Positions 9,193 through 17,883 are shown, numbered from the stretch's first letter. The stretch: DNA of 63,069 bases from Verrucomicrobiota bacterium (GCA_019247695.1 JAFBAP010000070.1:1-63069), one strand, 5' to 3'. Notes: a model not told the origin generated them from the letters alone. Made by a program: numbers and translations.

Positions 9193-12100
9193 ATGGTGAT
9201 GACGGACCTTTCCACATACGCGCTGGAGCTTTTACAGGAAGACGCGGCGTTCGTCCTTTACCGCGGCCGCAGGGACGCAGAGCCCCGCCGGATCCTGGTG
9301 GTCAGGCCTCGGTCGACCTCCCCGGCGCGAGAGACCTTGAAACGGCTCGAGCGTTACCATGCGCTCCGGAGCGAGCTGGACCCGGCCTGGGCCGTTCTCC
9401 CGATGGCACTGGTTCGAGACGGGGGCCAGAGGGCGCTGGTGCTTGCGGACCCGGGCGGTGAGCCCCTGGATCGGCTGCTCGCGCGCCCGTTGGACCTGAG
9501 GCAGTTTCTGCGCATCGCCCTCGGGCTTTGCGCCGCGCTGGGCAGGCTTCATGCCCGCGGCATGATTCACAAGGACCTCAAGCCGGCCCACGTCATGGTG
9601 GACCTGACGTCTGGCCAGGTTTGGTTGACGGGTTTTGGGATCGCTTCGCACGTGCCGCGCGAGCGCCCGGCCCTTGAGCCCCCCGAATCGCTTGCGGGGA
9701 CCCTCGCCTACATGGCGCCCGAGCAAACCGGCCGCATGAACCGCTCGATCGACTCGCGCAGCGACCTCTATGCCTTGGGGGTGACCCTCTACGAGGTGCT
9801 CACGGGCGCGCTGCCGTTTAGCGCCGCCGATGCCCTCGAGTGGGTCCACTGCCACATGGCAAGGCAGCCCTTGCCGCCCGCGCAACGGAAAAAAGCGGTC
9901 CCTGAAGCGCTCTCGGCCATCATCCTGAAGCTGCTGGCCAAGACCGCCGAAGGGCGCTACCAAACCGCCGCCGGGCTGGAAGCGGACTTGCGGCGATGCC
10001 TAGGGGAATGGGAGGCCCGCGGCCGCATCGACCCTTTTGGGCTTGGGGCCGATGACGTCCTGGACCGGCTCCTGATCCCGGAGAAGCTCTACGGGCGCGA
10101 GCGGGAAAGCCAGGCGTTGCGCGAGGCCTTCGAGCGGGTGGCCGCGAGCGGCACCCCGGAGCTGGTGTTGGTGTCGGGCTACGCCGGCATTGGCAAATCC
10201 TCGGTGGTCAACGAGCTGCACCAGGCCGTCGCGCGGTCGCGGGGCATTTTCCTCTCGGGCAAGTTTGACCAGTACAAACGGGACATCCCTTACGCGACGC
10301 TCGCCCAGGCCTTTCAGGCCCTGATCGGCCGAATTCTGAGCCAATCCGAAGCCGAGGCCGGGCGTTGGCGGGAGGGGATCCGGGAGGCGGTTGGCCCTAA
10401 CGGCCAACTGATAGCCGGCCTCATCCCCGAGCTGGAACGGCTCCTTGGCCCGCAGCCGCCCGTGACCGAGTTGCCCCCTCAAGAGGCCCAGCACCGCTTC
10501 CAGGCGGTGTGGCGGGCTTTCCTGGGCGTCTTTGCCCGCGCGGAGCACCCGCTGGCGCTTTTCCTCGACGATTTGCAATGGCTGGACGCGGCCAGCCTCG
10601 AGCTCCTCGAGCACCTGGTCACTCACCCGGACGTCCGGCACCTGCTCCTGATCGGCGCCTACCGGGACAACGAGGTCAGTCCCTTTCATCCGCTCAGGGG
10701 GGCGTTGGGCTCGATCCGCCGGGCCGGGGCGCGCGTGGAGGACATCGTGCTCGGCCCGCTGCCGCTCGAGGCGGTGAGCCAACTTACCGCCGATAGCCTG
10801 CATCAGGAGCGCACGCGCCCCGAGTCCCTGGCGCGGCTGGTGCACGAGAAGACGGCGGGCAACCCCTTCTTTGCGATCCAATTCCTGGCGGCGCTGGCCG
10901 AAGAACGCCTGTTAGAGTTTGACCCGCGCCAAGCGGCCTGGCGCTGGGACCTGGAGCGCATTCGCGCCCGGCGCATCACCGACAACGTGGTCGACCTGGT
11001 CGCCGGCAAGCTCCATCGGCTCGGGGAGGCCACCCGACGGGCGCTCGAACGGTTCGCCTGCCTTGGAAACCGGGCTGAGGCCGCCATCCTGGCGGTCGTT
11101 CATGGGGCCTCGGAGGCGGAGCTGCACGCGGAGCTCCGCGAAGCGGTCCGCGAAGGGCTTGTCACCCGCTCGGCCAGCTCGTACCAATTCGCCCATGACC
11201 GCATCCAGGAAGCCGCCTACTCATTGATCCCCGAGGCGATGCGCGCCAACGCCCATCTGCAACTCGGCCGTCTCCTGGCGAGACTGCCTCCCGAAAAGCT
11301 CGCCCAGAACCTCTTTGATACCGTCAACCAGCTCAACCAAGGCGTGGCGCTCATCTCGGACTTGGACGAGAAAGGGCGCGCGGCCCAACTCAACCTGGAG
11401 GCCGGCAGAAAAGCCCGGGCTTCGACGGCCTACGCGGCCGCGTGCACCTACCTGGGGGTGGGAATGACCCTGCTTGGCCGCGAGGGCTGGCAGAACCGGT
11501 ACGAGCTTGCGTTTAGCTTATGGTTGCTGCGCGCCGAATGCCAGTTCCTGTGCGGAAACTTCGAAGAGGCGGCCTCCCTGATTTCGGAGCTGCTCAAGCA
11601 CGCCGCGTCGAAAGCCGATAAGGCGGCCGTCTATCGCTTGAGGATTAATCTCCACATCCTGGGATCGACTTACCAGGAGGCCGTCAATAGCGCGCTCGAA
11701 GGTCTGCGCCTGTTCGGCATCGAGTTGCCGGCCCACCCCACCCCGGAGCAGGTCCAAGCTGAATACGAGCTGGTTTGGCGGAACTTGGGCGGCCGGCCCA
11801 TCGAGGGCCTGATCGACCTGCCGCCCATGACCGACCCGGAAATTCAGGCGGCCACGCGCGTGCTGTCTGCCCTCTACTCCCCGGCGTTCTTCACCGATAC
11901 CAACCTGTTCCTGCTGTCCATCTGCCGGATCGTGAACCTGAGCTTGGAGCACGGCACGACGGATGCCGCCGCGCACGGTTACGCGTATTTTGGGTTCATT
12001 TTAGGGCCGGCCTTTCACCGCTATGCCGAGGGCTACCGTTTTGGAAAGCTCGGCATCGACCTCGTCGAGAAGTACGGATTTGTTGCCTACCGGGCGAAGG

Positions 12101-14700
12101 TTTACATGACCATGGCCTGGGTTGCGATTTGGACCCAACCCGTCACGACGGCGCTGGACTTTATCAGGGCTGCCTTTGCCGCCGCGGTCGAAACGGGCGA
12201 CCTTACTTATGCCTGTTACTGCTGTGACCATACCGTCACCGACCTTCTGGTGCGAGGGGATCACCTGGACGAGGTGTGGAGCGAGTCCGAGAAATGCCTG
12301 GATTTCGTCCGGAAAGCCAAATCCCGTGACTATGTGGAGCGCCTCCTCAGCCAGCAACAGTTCATTCAGAGCATGCGGGGAGGCAGCCCAACGGCCTTCA
12401 CCTCCGAAGGCGCACGCGTCGACGAGGCCGCCTTCGAGGTACAGTTAACGGGCGACCGGGCCATCGTTTGCTGGTACTGGATTCTTCAACTGCAGGGGCG
12501 ATTCATCCTGGGCGACCACGAAGCGGCGCTCGCCGCCGCCCAGAAGGCCAAGGCGCTGCTTTGGGCCGCGACGGGTTGCGTCCACTTGGCCGATTACCAT
12601 TACTACCTGGCCCTTACGATCGCGGCGCTCTTTGAGACGACACCCCCTGAGCAACAGCGCGGGTGGCGCGAAGCGCTCACGGAGGCCATGGCGCAGCTTC
12701 GCGAATGGGCCGAGTGCTGTGCGGCTACCTTTCTGGACAAATACGCCCTGGTTGCAGCCGAGGTCGCCCGCCTCGACGGGCGGCTTTTCGAGGCCGAGCG
12801 CCTGTACGAACGGGCGATCCGGTCCGCACGCGAAAATGGTTTTACCCAGAACGAGGGCATCGCCAACGAACTTGCGGGCCGATTCTACCTTCGCCGCGGT
12901 TCAGGGGCAACGGGCCACGACCACCTCCGGGATGCGCGCGCTTGTTATTTCCGGTGGGGCGCTCGGGGCAAGGTGAAGCGGCTCGACCAACTCTACCCGG
13001 AACTCACAGGGGTGCCGCTTGAGCCGACCATTACGATGGGCGCGTCCCTCGAGCAACTTGACCTCACCACCGTGGTCAAGGCCATGCAAGCGGTGTCCCG
13101 TGAGATCGACCTCGGGAAACTCGTCGAGGCCCTTATGGTGATTGCGGTCGAGAGCGCCGGTGCCGAGCGAGGCCTCCTGTTCCTGCCCCATGGGCAGGAG
13201 CCCGGGACCGCGGCGGAGGCCGCGACGCGGGACGACAAGGTCGAGGTGACCCTCGCGCAAGCCTTCGTGACGCCCCCCAAAGTCCCCGAGTCCGTCCTTC
13301 GCTACGTGATGAGGACGCATGATCGCGTGATTCTGGACGACGCCTCGGCCCCGAGTCCATTTTCGCACGACGACGACGTGCGCGCGAGGCGTCTACGGTC
13401 CATCCTGTGCTTGCCGCTGGTGAAGACGGGCGCGTTGGTCGGCGTGCTTTATCTCGAGAACAACCTGACGCCCCGCGTTTTCACTCCGGGTCGCCTTGCG
13501 GTGCTGGAACTGCTGGCCTCACAGGCGGCGATCTCTCTAGAAAACGCCCGATTGTACGCTGACCTGAGGCAAGAAAACTGCGATCGAAGCAAGGCTGAAG
13601 AAGCGCTGCGTGACAGCGAGGAGCGCATGTGCCTCGCGGCGGAGGCTGCCGACTTGGCCATGTGGACGTGGGACATCCCGCAAGACGAGGCTTGGAGTTC
13701 GGACCCAGGCCGGGCGCTGTTCGGCTTCACGCCGTCGGAGAAACTCAGCTTCGAGCGCGGCCTGCAGGCGGTGCACCCGCAGGATCGCGAGGCGGTGCGC
13801 CAAGCCGTCACCAAGGCGCTGAGCGGCGACGGCGAGTATGAGAGCGAGTTCCGCGTCATGTTGCCTGATGGGCAGGTGCGGTGGATGGCCGGGCGTGGCC
13901 GCGTCGAGTTCCAGGGCGGCAAGCCGCGGCGCCTGCGCGGCGTCTCGCTGGACATCACCCGACGCAAGCAGGCCGAACTGGAAGCGGCGCGGCAGCGCAA
14001 CGAACTGGCCCACCTCTCGCGCGTGATGCTGGTGGGGGAGCTGTCCGGCGCGCTGGCCCACGAACTCAACCAGCCGCTCACGGCCATCCTGAGTAACGCG
14101 CAAGCCGCGCAGCTTTTGATGGCGCAGGGGGGCGCCGATGCGGCCGAACTGCAGGACATCCTCAATGACGTCGTGGAGGACAGCAAGCGCGCGACCGAAG
14201 TCATCCGGCGCCTACGGTTGCTGCTGAAAAAGGGCGAGGTGCAACGGCAGCGGCTCGACGTGAACGAAGTGGTCCAGAACGCCCTCAAGTTGGCGCGCAG
14301 CGACTTGGCCCGTCAGCAGGTTGCCGTGGAGGCCGACCTGGCGCAGCCCCTGCCGACGGTGCCCGGCGACGGGGTGCAGCTCCAGCAGGTGCTGCTCAAC
14401 CTGGTGGTCAATGGCTGTGACGCCATGGCCGGCGTCGAGGGGTCTGAGCGCAGGCTGCGGGTGCGCACCGAGCTGGGGGATGGCCAAGGGGTGCGGGTAT
14501 CGGTGACCGACCAGGGCGGCGGCATTCCACCCGATAAACTAGAGCGCATCTTTGAGCCCTTTTTCACGACGAAGGGGCAAGGCATGGGCTTGGGCTTGGG
14601 GGTGTGCCGCACCATCATCTCGGCCCACGGGGGCCGGCTTTGGGCCACCAACAACCCGGGGCGCGGCGCGACGTTTCAGTTCACGCTACCCCTAGCCTAA
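9193..14700 (+). CDS. Giant sensor: kinase-like domain, AAA ATPase, helical repeats, GAF, PAS, histidine kinase
   Basis: About 1835 residues. A Ser/Thr kinase-like domain (9.23-10.0 kb) is followed by an AAA/STAND-type ATPase: Walker A GYAGIGKSS at about 10.18 kb and Walker B LALFLDDLQWLD at 10.56 kb. A long helical-repeat region (11.2-13.0 kb), a GAF domain (13.06-13.54 kb) and a PAS domain (13.6-13.96 kb) follow. At the end are HisKA, with the H-box ALAHELNQPL at 14.05 kb, and HATPase_c with the N-box VLLNLVVNGCDAM and GLGLGV glycines. This layout is known as the multidomain kinase/ATPase/sensor histidine kinase. In the kinase domain the catalytic loop is HKDLKPAH (usual Asn is His) and DFG is GFG at 9631-9639; the VAIK Lys also seems lost. 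It is probably a pseudokinase with an active C-terminal histidine kinase. The start is uncertain: TTG 9082, GTG 9169, ATG 9193 and ATG 9199 are in frame. Likely partners are the two response regulators upstream. Confidence 0.88.
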   Translation: MVMTDLSTYALELLQEDAAFVLYRGRRDAEPRRILVVRPRSTSPARETLKRLERYHALRSELDPAWAVLPMALVRDGGQRALVLADPGGEPLDRLLARPLDLRQFLRIALGLCAALGRLHARGMIHKDLKPAHVMVDLTSGQVWLTGFGIASHVPRERPALEPPESLAGTLAYMAPEQTGRMNRSIDSRSDLYALGVTLYEVLTGALPFSAADALEWVHCHMARQPLPPAQRKKAVPEALSAIILKLLAKTAEGRYQTAAGLEADLRRCLGEWEARGRIDPFGLGADDVLDRLLIPEKLYGRERESQALREAFERVAASGTPELVLVSGYAGIGKSSVVNELHQAVARSRGIFLSGKFDQYKRDIPYATLAQAFQALIGRILSQSEAEAGRWREGIREAVGPNGQLIAGLIPELERLLGPQPPVTELPPQEAQHRFQAVWRAFLGVFARAEHPLALFLDDLQWLDAASLELLEHLVTHPDVRHLLLIGAYRDNEVSPFHPLRGALGSIRRAGARVEDIVLGPLPLEAVSQLTADSLHQERTRPESLARLVHEKTAGNPFFAIQFLAALAEERLLEFDPRQAAWRWDLERIRARRITDNVVDLVAGKLHRLGEATRRALERFACLGNRAEAAILAVVHGASEAELHAELREAVREGLVTRSASSYQFAHDRIQEAAYSLIPEAMRANAHLQLGRLLARLPPEKLAQNLFDTVNQLNQGVALISDLDEKGRAAQLNLEAGRKARASTAYAAACTYLGVGMTLLGREGWQNRYELAFSLWLLRAECQFLCGNFEEAASLISELLKHAASKADKAAVYRLRINLHILGSTYQEAVNSALEGLRLFGIELPAHPTPEQVQAEYELVWRNLGGRPIEGLIDLPPMTDPEIQAATRVLSALYSPAFFTDTNLFLLSICRIVNLSLEHGTTDAAAHGYAYFGFILGPAFHRYAEGYRFGKLGIDLVEKYGFVAYRAKVYMTMAWVAIWTQPVTTALDFIRAAFAAAVETGDLTYACYCCDHTVTDLLVRGDHLDEVWSESEKCLDFVRKAKSRDYVERLLSQQQFIQSMRGGSPTAFTSEGARVDEAAFEVQLTGDRAIVCWYWILQLQGRFILGDHEAALAAAQKAKALLWAATGCVHLADYHYYLALTIAALFETTPPEQQRGWREALTEAMAQLREWAECCAATFLDKYALVAAEVARLDGRLFEAERLYERAIRSARENGFTQNEGIANELAGRFYLRRGSGATGHDHLRDARACYFRWGARGKVKRLDQLYPELTGVPLEPTITMGASLEQLDLTTVVKAMQAVSREIDLGKLVEALMVIAVESAGAERGLLFLPHGQEPGTAAEAATRDDKVEVTLAQAFVTPPKVPESVLRYVMRTHDRVILDDASAPSPFSHDDDVRARRLRSILCLPLVKTGALVGVLYLENNLTPRVFTPGRLAVLELLASQAAISLENARLYADLRQENCDRSKAEEALRDSEERMCLAAEAADLAMWTWDIPQDEAWSSDPGRALFGFTPSEKLSFERGLQAVHPQDREAVRQAVTKALSGDGEYESEFRVMLPDGQVRWMAGRGRVEFQGGKPRRLRGVSLDITRRKQAELEAARQRNELAHLSRVMLVGELSGALAHELNQPLTAILSNAQAAQLLMAQGGADAAELQDILNDVVEDSKRATEVIRRLRLLLKKGEVQRQRLDVNEVVQNALKLARSDLARQQVAVEADLAQPLPTVPGDGVQLQQVLLNLVVNGCDAMAGVEGSERRLRVRTELGDGQGVRVSVTDQGGGIPPDKLERIFEPFFTTKGQGMGLGLGVCRTIISAHGGRLWATNNPGRGATFQFTLPLA

Positions 14701-14819
14701 GTTCGAGAGCGGGAGATTTTGGGGGGGTCGGATTCGAAGCCCAGACCTGTAGGCTTCGGAAACGTGCCCGCATGGCTGAACCTTCCGTATCTTCCGGGGA
14801 TTTATCAACTTCGATCAAC

Positions 14820-15011
14820 TTCGCGTCGTGCTCCGCAGCGTCCAGCCCGTTGGTGTGGCGGCGCCTGCTCGTGGCCAGCCACCCCAGCCTCGCCGACCTC
14901 CACTCCATGCAATCCTCCAGCATACCTTCGCTTGGAGCGACGAGCACCTGCACCGCTTCCTGATCCATGGCACGGCCTACGGGGTCCCGCGCCTGGGCGG
15001 CATCGCCTTCT
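14820..15011 (+). pseudogene. pRiA4b ORF-3-like protein remnant
   Basis: Pieces in different frames read DQLRVVLRSV, SPLVWRRLLVASHPSLADLH and AILQHTFAWSDEHLHRFLIHG, followed by a LGGIAF end. Together they match the plasmid pRiA4b ORF-3 family (function unknown, common on mobile DNA). There are two frameshifts, near 14857 and 14907. The homology stops exactly where the inverted-repeat element at 15012 begins, so that element or the rearrangement that formed it truncated the gene. Confidence 0.6.
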
Positions 15012-15344
15012 GGGGTAGCGGGAGGGAAGCCGCGATAAGACCTCACAAGAGCCGGATGCCCCGGTCAGGGGGCAGCGGCGGGGCATGGGGGTCTTCTCGG
15101 AAAGGGTGGTTTTTAAGGACCGCAGCCGAATGCCGAAGGTCCACCTTGTCGCCTCGGGACGGCCATTCTCGAAATCCATTCTTGAAACCGTTTTCTTGGA
15201 ATGTCGCGCCCGAGCTGAGTTTCGAGAACCGCCATGCGGATCGGCTACGCCCAGGTATCCACCGATGAACAGCACTTGCAGCTGCCCCCTTACCGGGGAT
15301 CCGGCTCTTGTGAAGTCTTATCGCGGCTTCCCTCCCGCTACCCC
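15012..15344. mobile_element. 333-bp element with ~64-bp inverted ends (Tn3-derived, TIME-like)
   Basis: Positions 15012-15076 and 15281-15344 are inverted copies of each other with only a few differences. The outer end begins GGGGTAGCGGGAGGG, and the GGGG start is typical of Tn3-family ends. The 200-bp core contains the first 17 codons of a serine resolvase gene and, ahead of it, a stretch where a res site would be expected. This matches the idea of Tn3-derived inverted-repeat miniature elements. I see no matching 5-bp target duplication (CTTCT left, TGGAA right), so it may not be a simple insertion. Confidence 0.6.
15234..15284 (+). pseudogene. Serine resolvase (tnpR) N-terminal fragment
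   Basis: ATG 15234 starts MRIGYAQVSTDEQHLQL, the start of the resolvase/invertase family, whose catalytic Ser lies in the YAQVSTDEQ motif. The frame then runs into the right inverted repeat, so only the first 17 residues remain. No recombinase activity can remain. Confidence 0.65.
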
Positions 15345-15430
15345 TGGAACTCGGCCCGGCTCAAGCGTTTTCCTTCCGGTTCCGAGGCAATGCTGAGGGA
15401 TTGCCCGTTTTCGGCGTCCTGAATCATGTT

Positions 15431-15476
15431 GGGCCGTTTTAGTATTGATAACGCGCTTTATCAATACTAAACGGGC
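15431..15476. other. dif-like palindrome (13-bp arms, 6-bp centre)
   Basis: Perfect 13-bp arms TTAGTATTGATAA (15439-15451) and TTATCAATACTAA (15458-15470) flank the 6-bp centre CGCGCT. The symmetry extends imperfectly into GGCC-rich flanks. The inner ATAA-N6-TTAT layout is that of XerCD dif and related tyrosine-recombinase core sites. There is no T-tract after it, so a terminator is less likely. It lies among Tn3-family debris and toxin-antitoxin remnants, where mobile dif modules also occur. Confidence 0.5.
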
Positions 15477-15916
15477 CGCCTGCGACACCGTTTTAAATTT
15501 GTAAATGTGCCGGAAGGCCATTTCGCGCCGCACTGCAACTTGCTGCAAGGGAACCACTTAAGGAAACTTAGGGTCGGGCCGCTTCCGAGTAATTCCTTGA
15601 AGGGTTCGCCCCGGTGGCTGTGCCAACAGCGCAGCACTTCAACGATTCCTTCGGCTTCTTTGCGCAAGTAAAGGATGCGGTAGGAGCGTTTGAAGGCCGG
15701 GAGCTCTTGCACTTCGGGGTAAGCGGTGCGCCGCAGGTGGTGACCGCGGCGGACAACGCCCGGGTCGCTGAGCGGGCGGATCGCTTCGGCCGGAAGATCG
15801 TGCGCGTACTGTTCGCCGCGCTAGGGTTCACCCCGCCGGCTCCAGTAGGCGACGATTTTCTCGAGATCACCCCAGGCGCTTCGGGTGAAGACTACTCGGA
15901 GCCTCCTGGCGGCCAT
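15467..15916 (-). pseudogene. RelE/ParE-family toxin with internal stop
   Basis: From ATG 15916 the frame reads MAARRLRVVFTRSAWGDLEKIV and YWSRRGEP, then TAG at 15821-15823. It continues in the same frame with RGEQYAHDLPAEAI, VQELPAFKRSYRILYLR and VEVLRCWHSHR, the full length of a ParE/RelE-type toxin. The stop probably replaced a Trp codon (TGG to TAG). Only the last part has an open frame with a GTG start. The start overlaps the end of the antitoxin gene, the usual antitoxin-first order. Toxin activity is expected to be lost unless the stop is read through. Confidence 0.65.
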
Positions 15917-16092
15917 CGTTCGCGCACTTTCGCCATGAACTCTTCGGCGCTATAAGTGCGGCCGGCGCGTGGGTCGGCCAGGGCCTCGTCGATAGCGTGA
16001 TCCATCCGCAGCGCTTCACACACTTCGATGAATACCGGGGAATCATCGGGCAGTTCATCAATAAGGAGGTGGACCTGTTGCTTGAGGGTCAT
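15892..16092 (-). CDS. Antitoxin of a type II toxin-antitoxin pair
   Basis: 66 residues, starting MTLKQQVHLLIDELPDDSP and containing YSAEEFMAKVRERW near the end, similar in layout to small antitoxins paired with ParE/RelE toxins. It precedes and overlaps the toxin frame by 25 bases. A TAAGGAGG-like site (rich in AGG) lies on the plus strand, not upstream, so no clear ribosome site supports the start. It is intact although its toxin is broken, as often seen in decaying modules. The exact antitoxin family is uncertain. Confidence 0.55.
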   Translation of the reverse strand: MTLKQQVHLLIDELPDDSPVFIEVCEALRMDHAIDEALADPRAGRTYSAEEFMAKVRERWPPGGSE

Positions 16093-16171
16093 GGTTTACC
16101 GCCAATAATGGTTCGCAAGGATCCAGCTAACGGTCAAGGCATGAAGGCCGGAAAACAAGGCGCGCCGACCA

Positions 16172-16425
16172 GGGGTTGTAAGCCCAAACCCCTGAAAATT
16201 CCGTCACCCCAACTCCAGCTCCGCTCGGCCATTGCCCAAGTCGGCGGCAAGAAGGAGCTGACCGGCAGGACCGACATCGAAATCGAGGTCAGCAACCCGT
16301 GCGCACGGCTGATCGCGAATGCGATCGTCTACTACCACGCCGCCATCCTGTCGCGGCTGCTCGCCAAATACGAGGCGAGCGGCAACGCGAAAGCCCTGGC
16401 GCTGATCAAGCAAGGCCTGATCATT
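16172..16425 (+). pseudogene. Tn3-family tnpA fragment next to an inverted copy of its own 3' end
   Basis: On the plus strand 16210-16421 encodes SAIAQVGGKKELTG, IEIEVSNPCARLIANAIVYYH and AILSRLLAKYEASG, a conserved C-terminal part of Tn3-family TnpA. Just before it, 16172-16219 carries the tnpA 3' end plus terminal repeat in the opposite orientation (minus strand ends ELELG, stop, then the GGGG-type end). In an intact gene the two parts are in the same orientation with more coding sequence between. An inversion or recombination between copies is the simplest explanation. The frame then runs into another transposase remnant. Confidence 0.65.
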
Positions 16426-16925
16426 CTTGCGGTAGGCGCAGCAGCAGGTCAGCTCCAGCCCGCGCTGGCGGCCATAGGCCACCAGCGTTTCATTGATGAA
16501 GGCGCTATCGATTGTCCACGTCCGGCCCGCGCAGCGGTACCGGCAACTTCGCCCGCACTTGCTCAAGGGTCTGAATAAGTAGGGTTTGTTCGCGCACCAC
16601 CATCGCCGCGCACTGGAGTCCAGCCCGAGGCGATATCGGTCAACACCAAACTATGGACGTAATTGCCCAGGGTCGATTGGCCGCAGTGGGCCACCGTCGT
16701 ACAGACGACGGGCACGGGTCTTGGCCGCTCGCCCAAGGCCTGCGACGCTTGGGCCGCCGCGCTTCAGCAGCCGCAAGACATGCTTGCGGTGAAAGCCGGT
16801 AGTTCGTCGCAGGGTCCGAGCTGGCCGGGGACGGTGGCATCGATCCGGCGCCGGAGCGCAGGCGGATCACGGACCGGCAGAAGGGCGCCAGGTGTTCGTA
16901 CCAGACCAGCCGCTCACGCATACGG
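16422..16925 (-). pseudogene. Integrase-core (rve) transposase remnant
   Basis: Several minus-strand frames give parts of one DDE transposase: LVWYEHLAPFCRSVIR, TVAHCGQSTLGNYVHSLVL, TDIASGWTPV, VREQTLLIQTLEQVRAKLPV, AFINETLVAYGRQRGLEL and AYRKNDQA. The order and spacing match the insertion-sequence family whose integrase core carries an AYRKNDQA motif. At least three frameshifts are present. The 3' edge at about 16422 joins the Tn3 fragment directly, indicating insertion into, or recombination with, it. Confidence 0.6.
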
Positions 16926-16929
16926 GCGG

Positions 16930-17482
16930 CTAGCGCAAGAATTTGGCCGGGATCTCGTCGGGGAACTCAGGACAGAGGCCGGAGCGTTCAAGCGGTCCTT
17001 CCGGGCCGTAAAACCTCATTTTGCCTTTGCGGTCGCAGACCCAAACCTCCCGGACGCCGACCCCGAAGAAAGCCGCCGCCTTTTCGCGGAGTTTGGGTGG
17101 GGTGTCGCTGGGCGATTGCACCTCGACGCAAATGTCCGGCGCAAAGTCCGGCACGCTCAGCTCCTCGCGCTCGACGCGCCGGGCCAAGGGGGCTGGGTAC
17201 CAGACCGCGTCGGCAATCTTGACGCCTTGACCGGTCGAAACGGCCCCTTCGGCGAAGGTGCCCCCCCTCGGGTAAGAGCCGGTTCAGGAGCTCGCTGATG
17301 CGCTGCCGGCGCACGCGGTGGGGCATTAAGGGCGGTGGGCTCATCATCAGGCGGCCGTCGCGGTCGGTCTCTACCCGTTCGAGGACGTCCTCGAAACGAG
17401 GGTCGTCGACGATCCGGTCCCAGACCTGACGGTTCAAGGCGTGCTGCTCGGCAAAGGGCCGCGCGGTAGCGGGTGCGCTCAT
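16930..17482 (-). pseudogene. Uma2-family endonuclease-like protein, frameshifted
   Basis: The ATG at 17482 starts MSAPATARPFAEQHALN and runs to LLNRLLPEGG, then shifts frame; a second frame continues with ADAVWYPAPLARRVERE, VPDFAPDICVEVQSPSDT and AAFFGVGVREVWVCD. The joined product is a normal-length Uma2 (DUF820) protein of the PD-(D/E)xK nuclease fold, with the D and ExQ-type residues in the PDICVEVQSPSD segment. The break is a run of seven Cs at 17261-17267, where six would restore the frame. It may be a real indel or a sequencing error. Confidence 0.7.
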
Positions 17483-17485
17483 GGT

Positions 17486-17701
17486 TTACCCCTGCACGAT
17501 AACCGGCACATGCTGGTTGGCCAAGCGATCAGCGCGCGTCTTAGCATCCTCCAGCCCGTAATCGTCCCGCTCCCGAACGAACAGCGGCGAATTCTCTGAG
17601 CGGACTCGATACATCCGAAGCAGGTAGCCGTGGTTGCGTGTGCTGCGGATCTCAAAATCGTAGGAACCGAAGAGATGATTGAAGAGGTGAAACCGAAGCC
17701 C
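17486..17701 (-). pseudogene. Truncated hypothetical protein upstream of the Uma2 gene
   Basis: The frame opens directly after an in-frame TAG (17702-17704) and has no upstream start codon. It reads FHLFNHLFGSYDFEIRSTR, then NSPLFVRERDDYGLED, and ends 3 bases before the Uma2 ATG. It looks like the C-terminal part of a real protein cut off at its 5' side. The first usable ATG would leave only about 42 residues. I do not recognise the family. Confidence 0.4.
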
Positions 17702-17883
17702 CTAAGCCGCCGCCGCCAGAACCGGACGTCCGGCTCATCCCGCAATCCTCCCGGTTACCTGAAGCGTTAGTCGACGAACTCATCGACGTCTCGGCCCGGC
17801 GAAAGGGGACCGGCCAAAAGGACTGGTCGCATCAGGACATCGTGGCCCATGCGCTCCGGGAGTGGTTCGACCGGAGTAAGTGA
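17683..17883 (+). pseudogene. Remnant of a small DNA-binding or antitoxin-like protein
   Basis: The frame lies between TGA 17680 and TGA 17881 and encodes RLIPQSSRLPEALVDELI, KGTGQKDWSHQDIVA and HALREWFDRSK. The layout resembles ribbon-helix-helix antitoxin-like proteins found on mobile DNA. No start codon (ATG, GTG or TTG) is present ahead of the conserved part. It overlaps the opposite-strand remnant at 17486-17701. It may have been the partner of the HicA-like remnant that follows. Confidence 0.35.

Noticed and set aside
10000-10881. Minus-strand frame antisense to the giant sensor
   Set aside because: Low-complexity translation opposite the AAA domain; no family similarity.
15431-15476. 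Reading the palindrome as a Rho-independent terminator
   Set aside because: No T-tract follows on either strand and the inner spacing matches a recombination core better.
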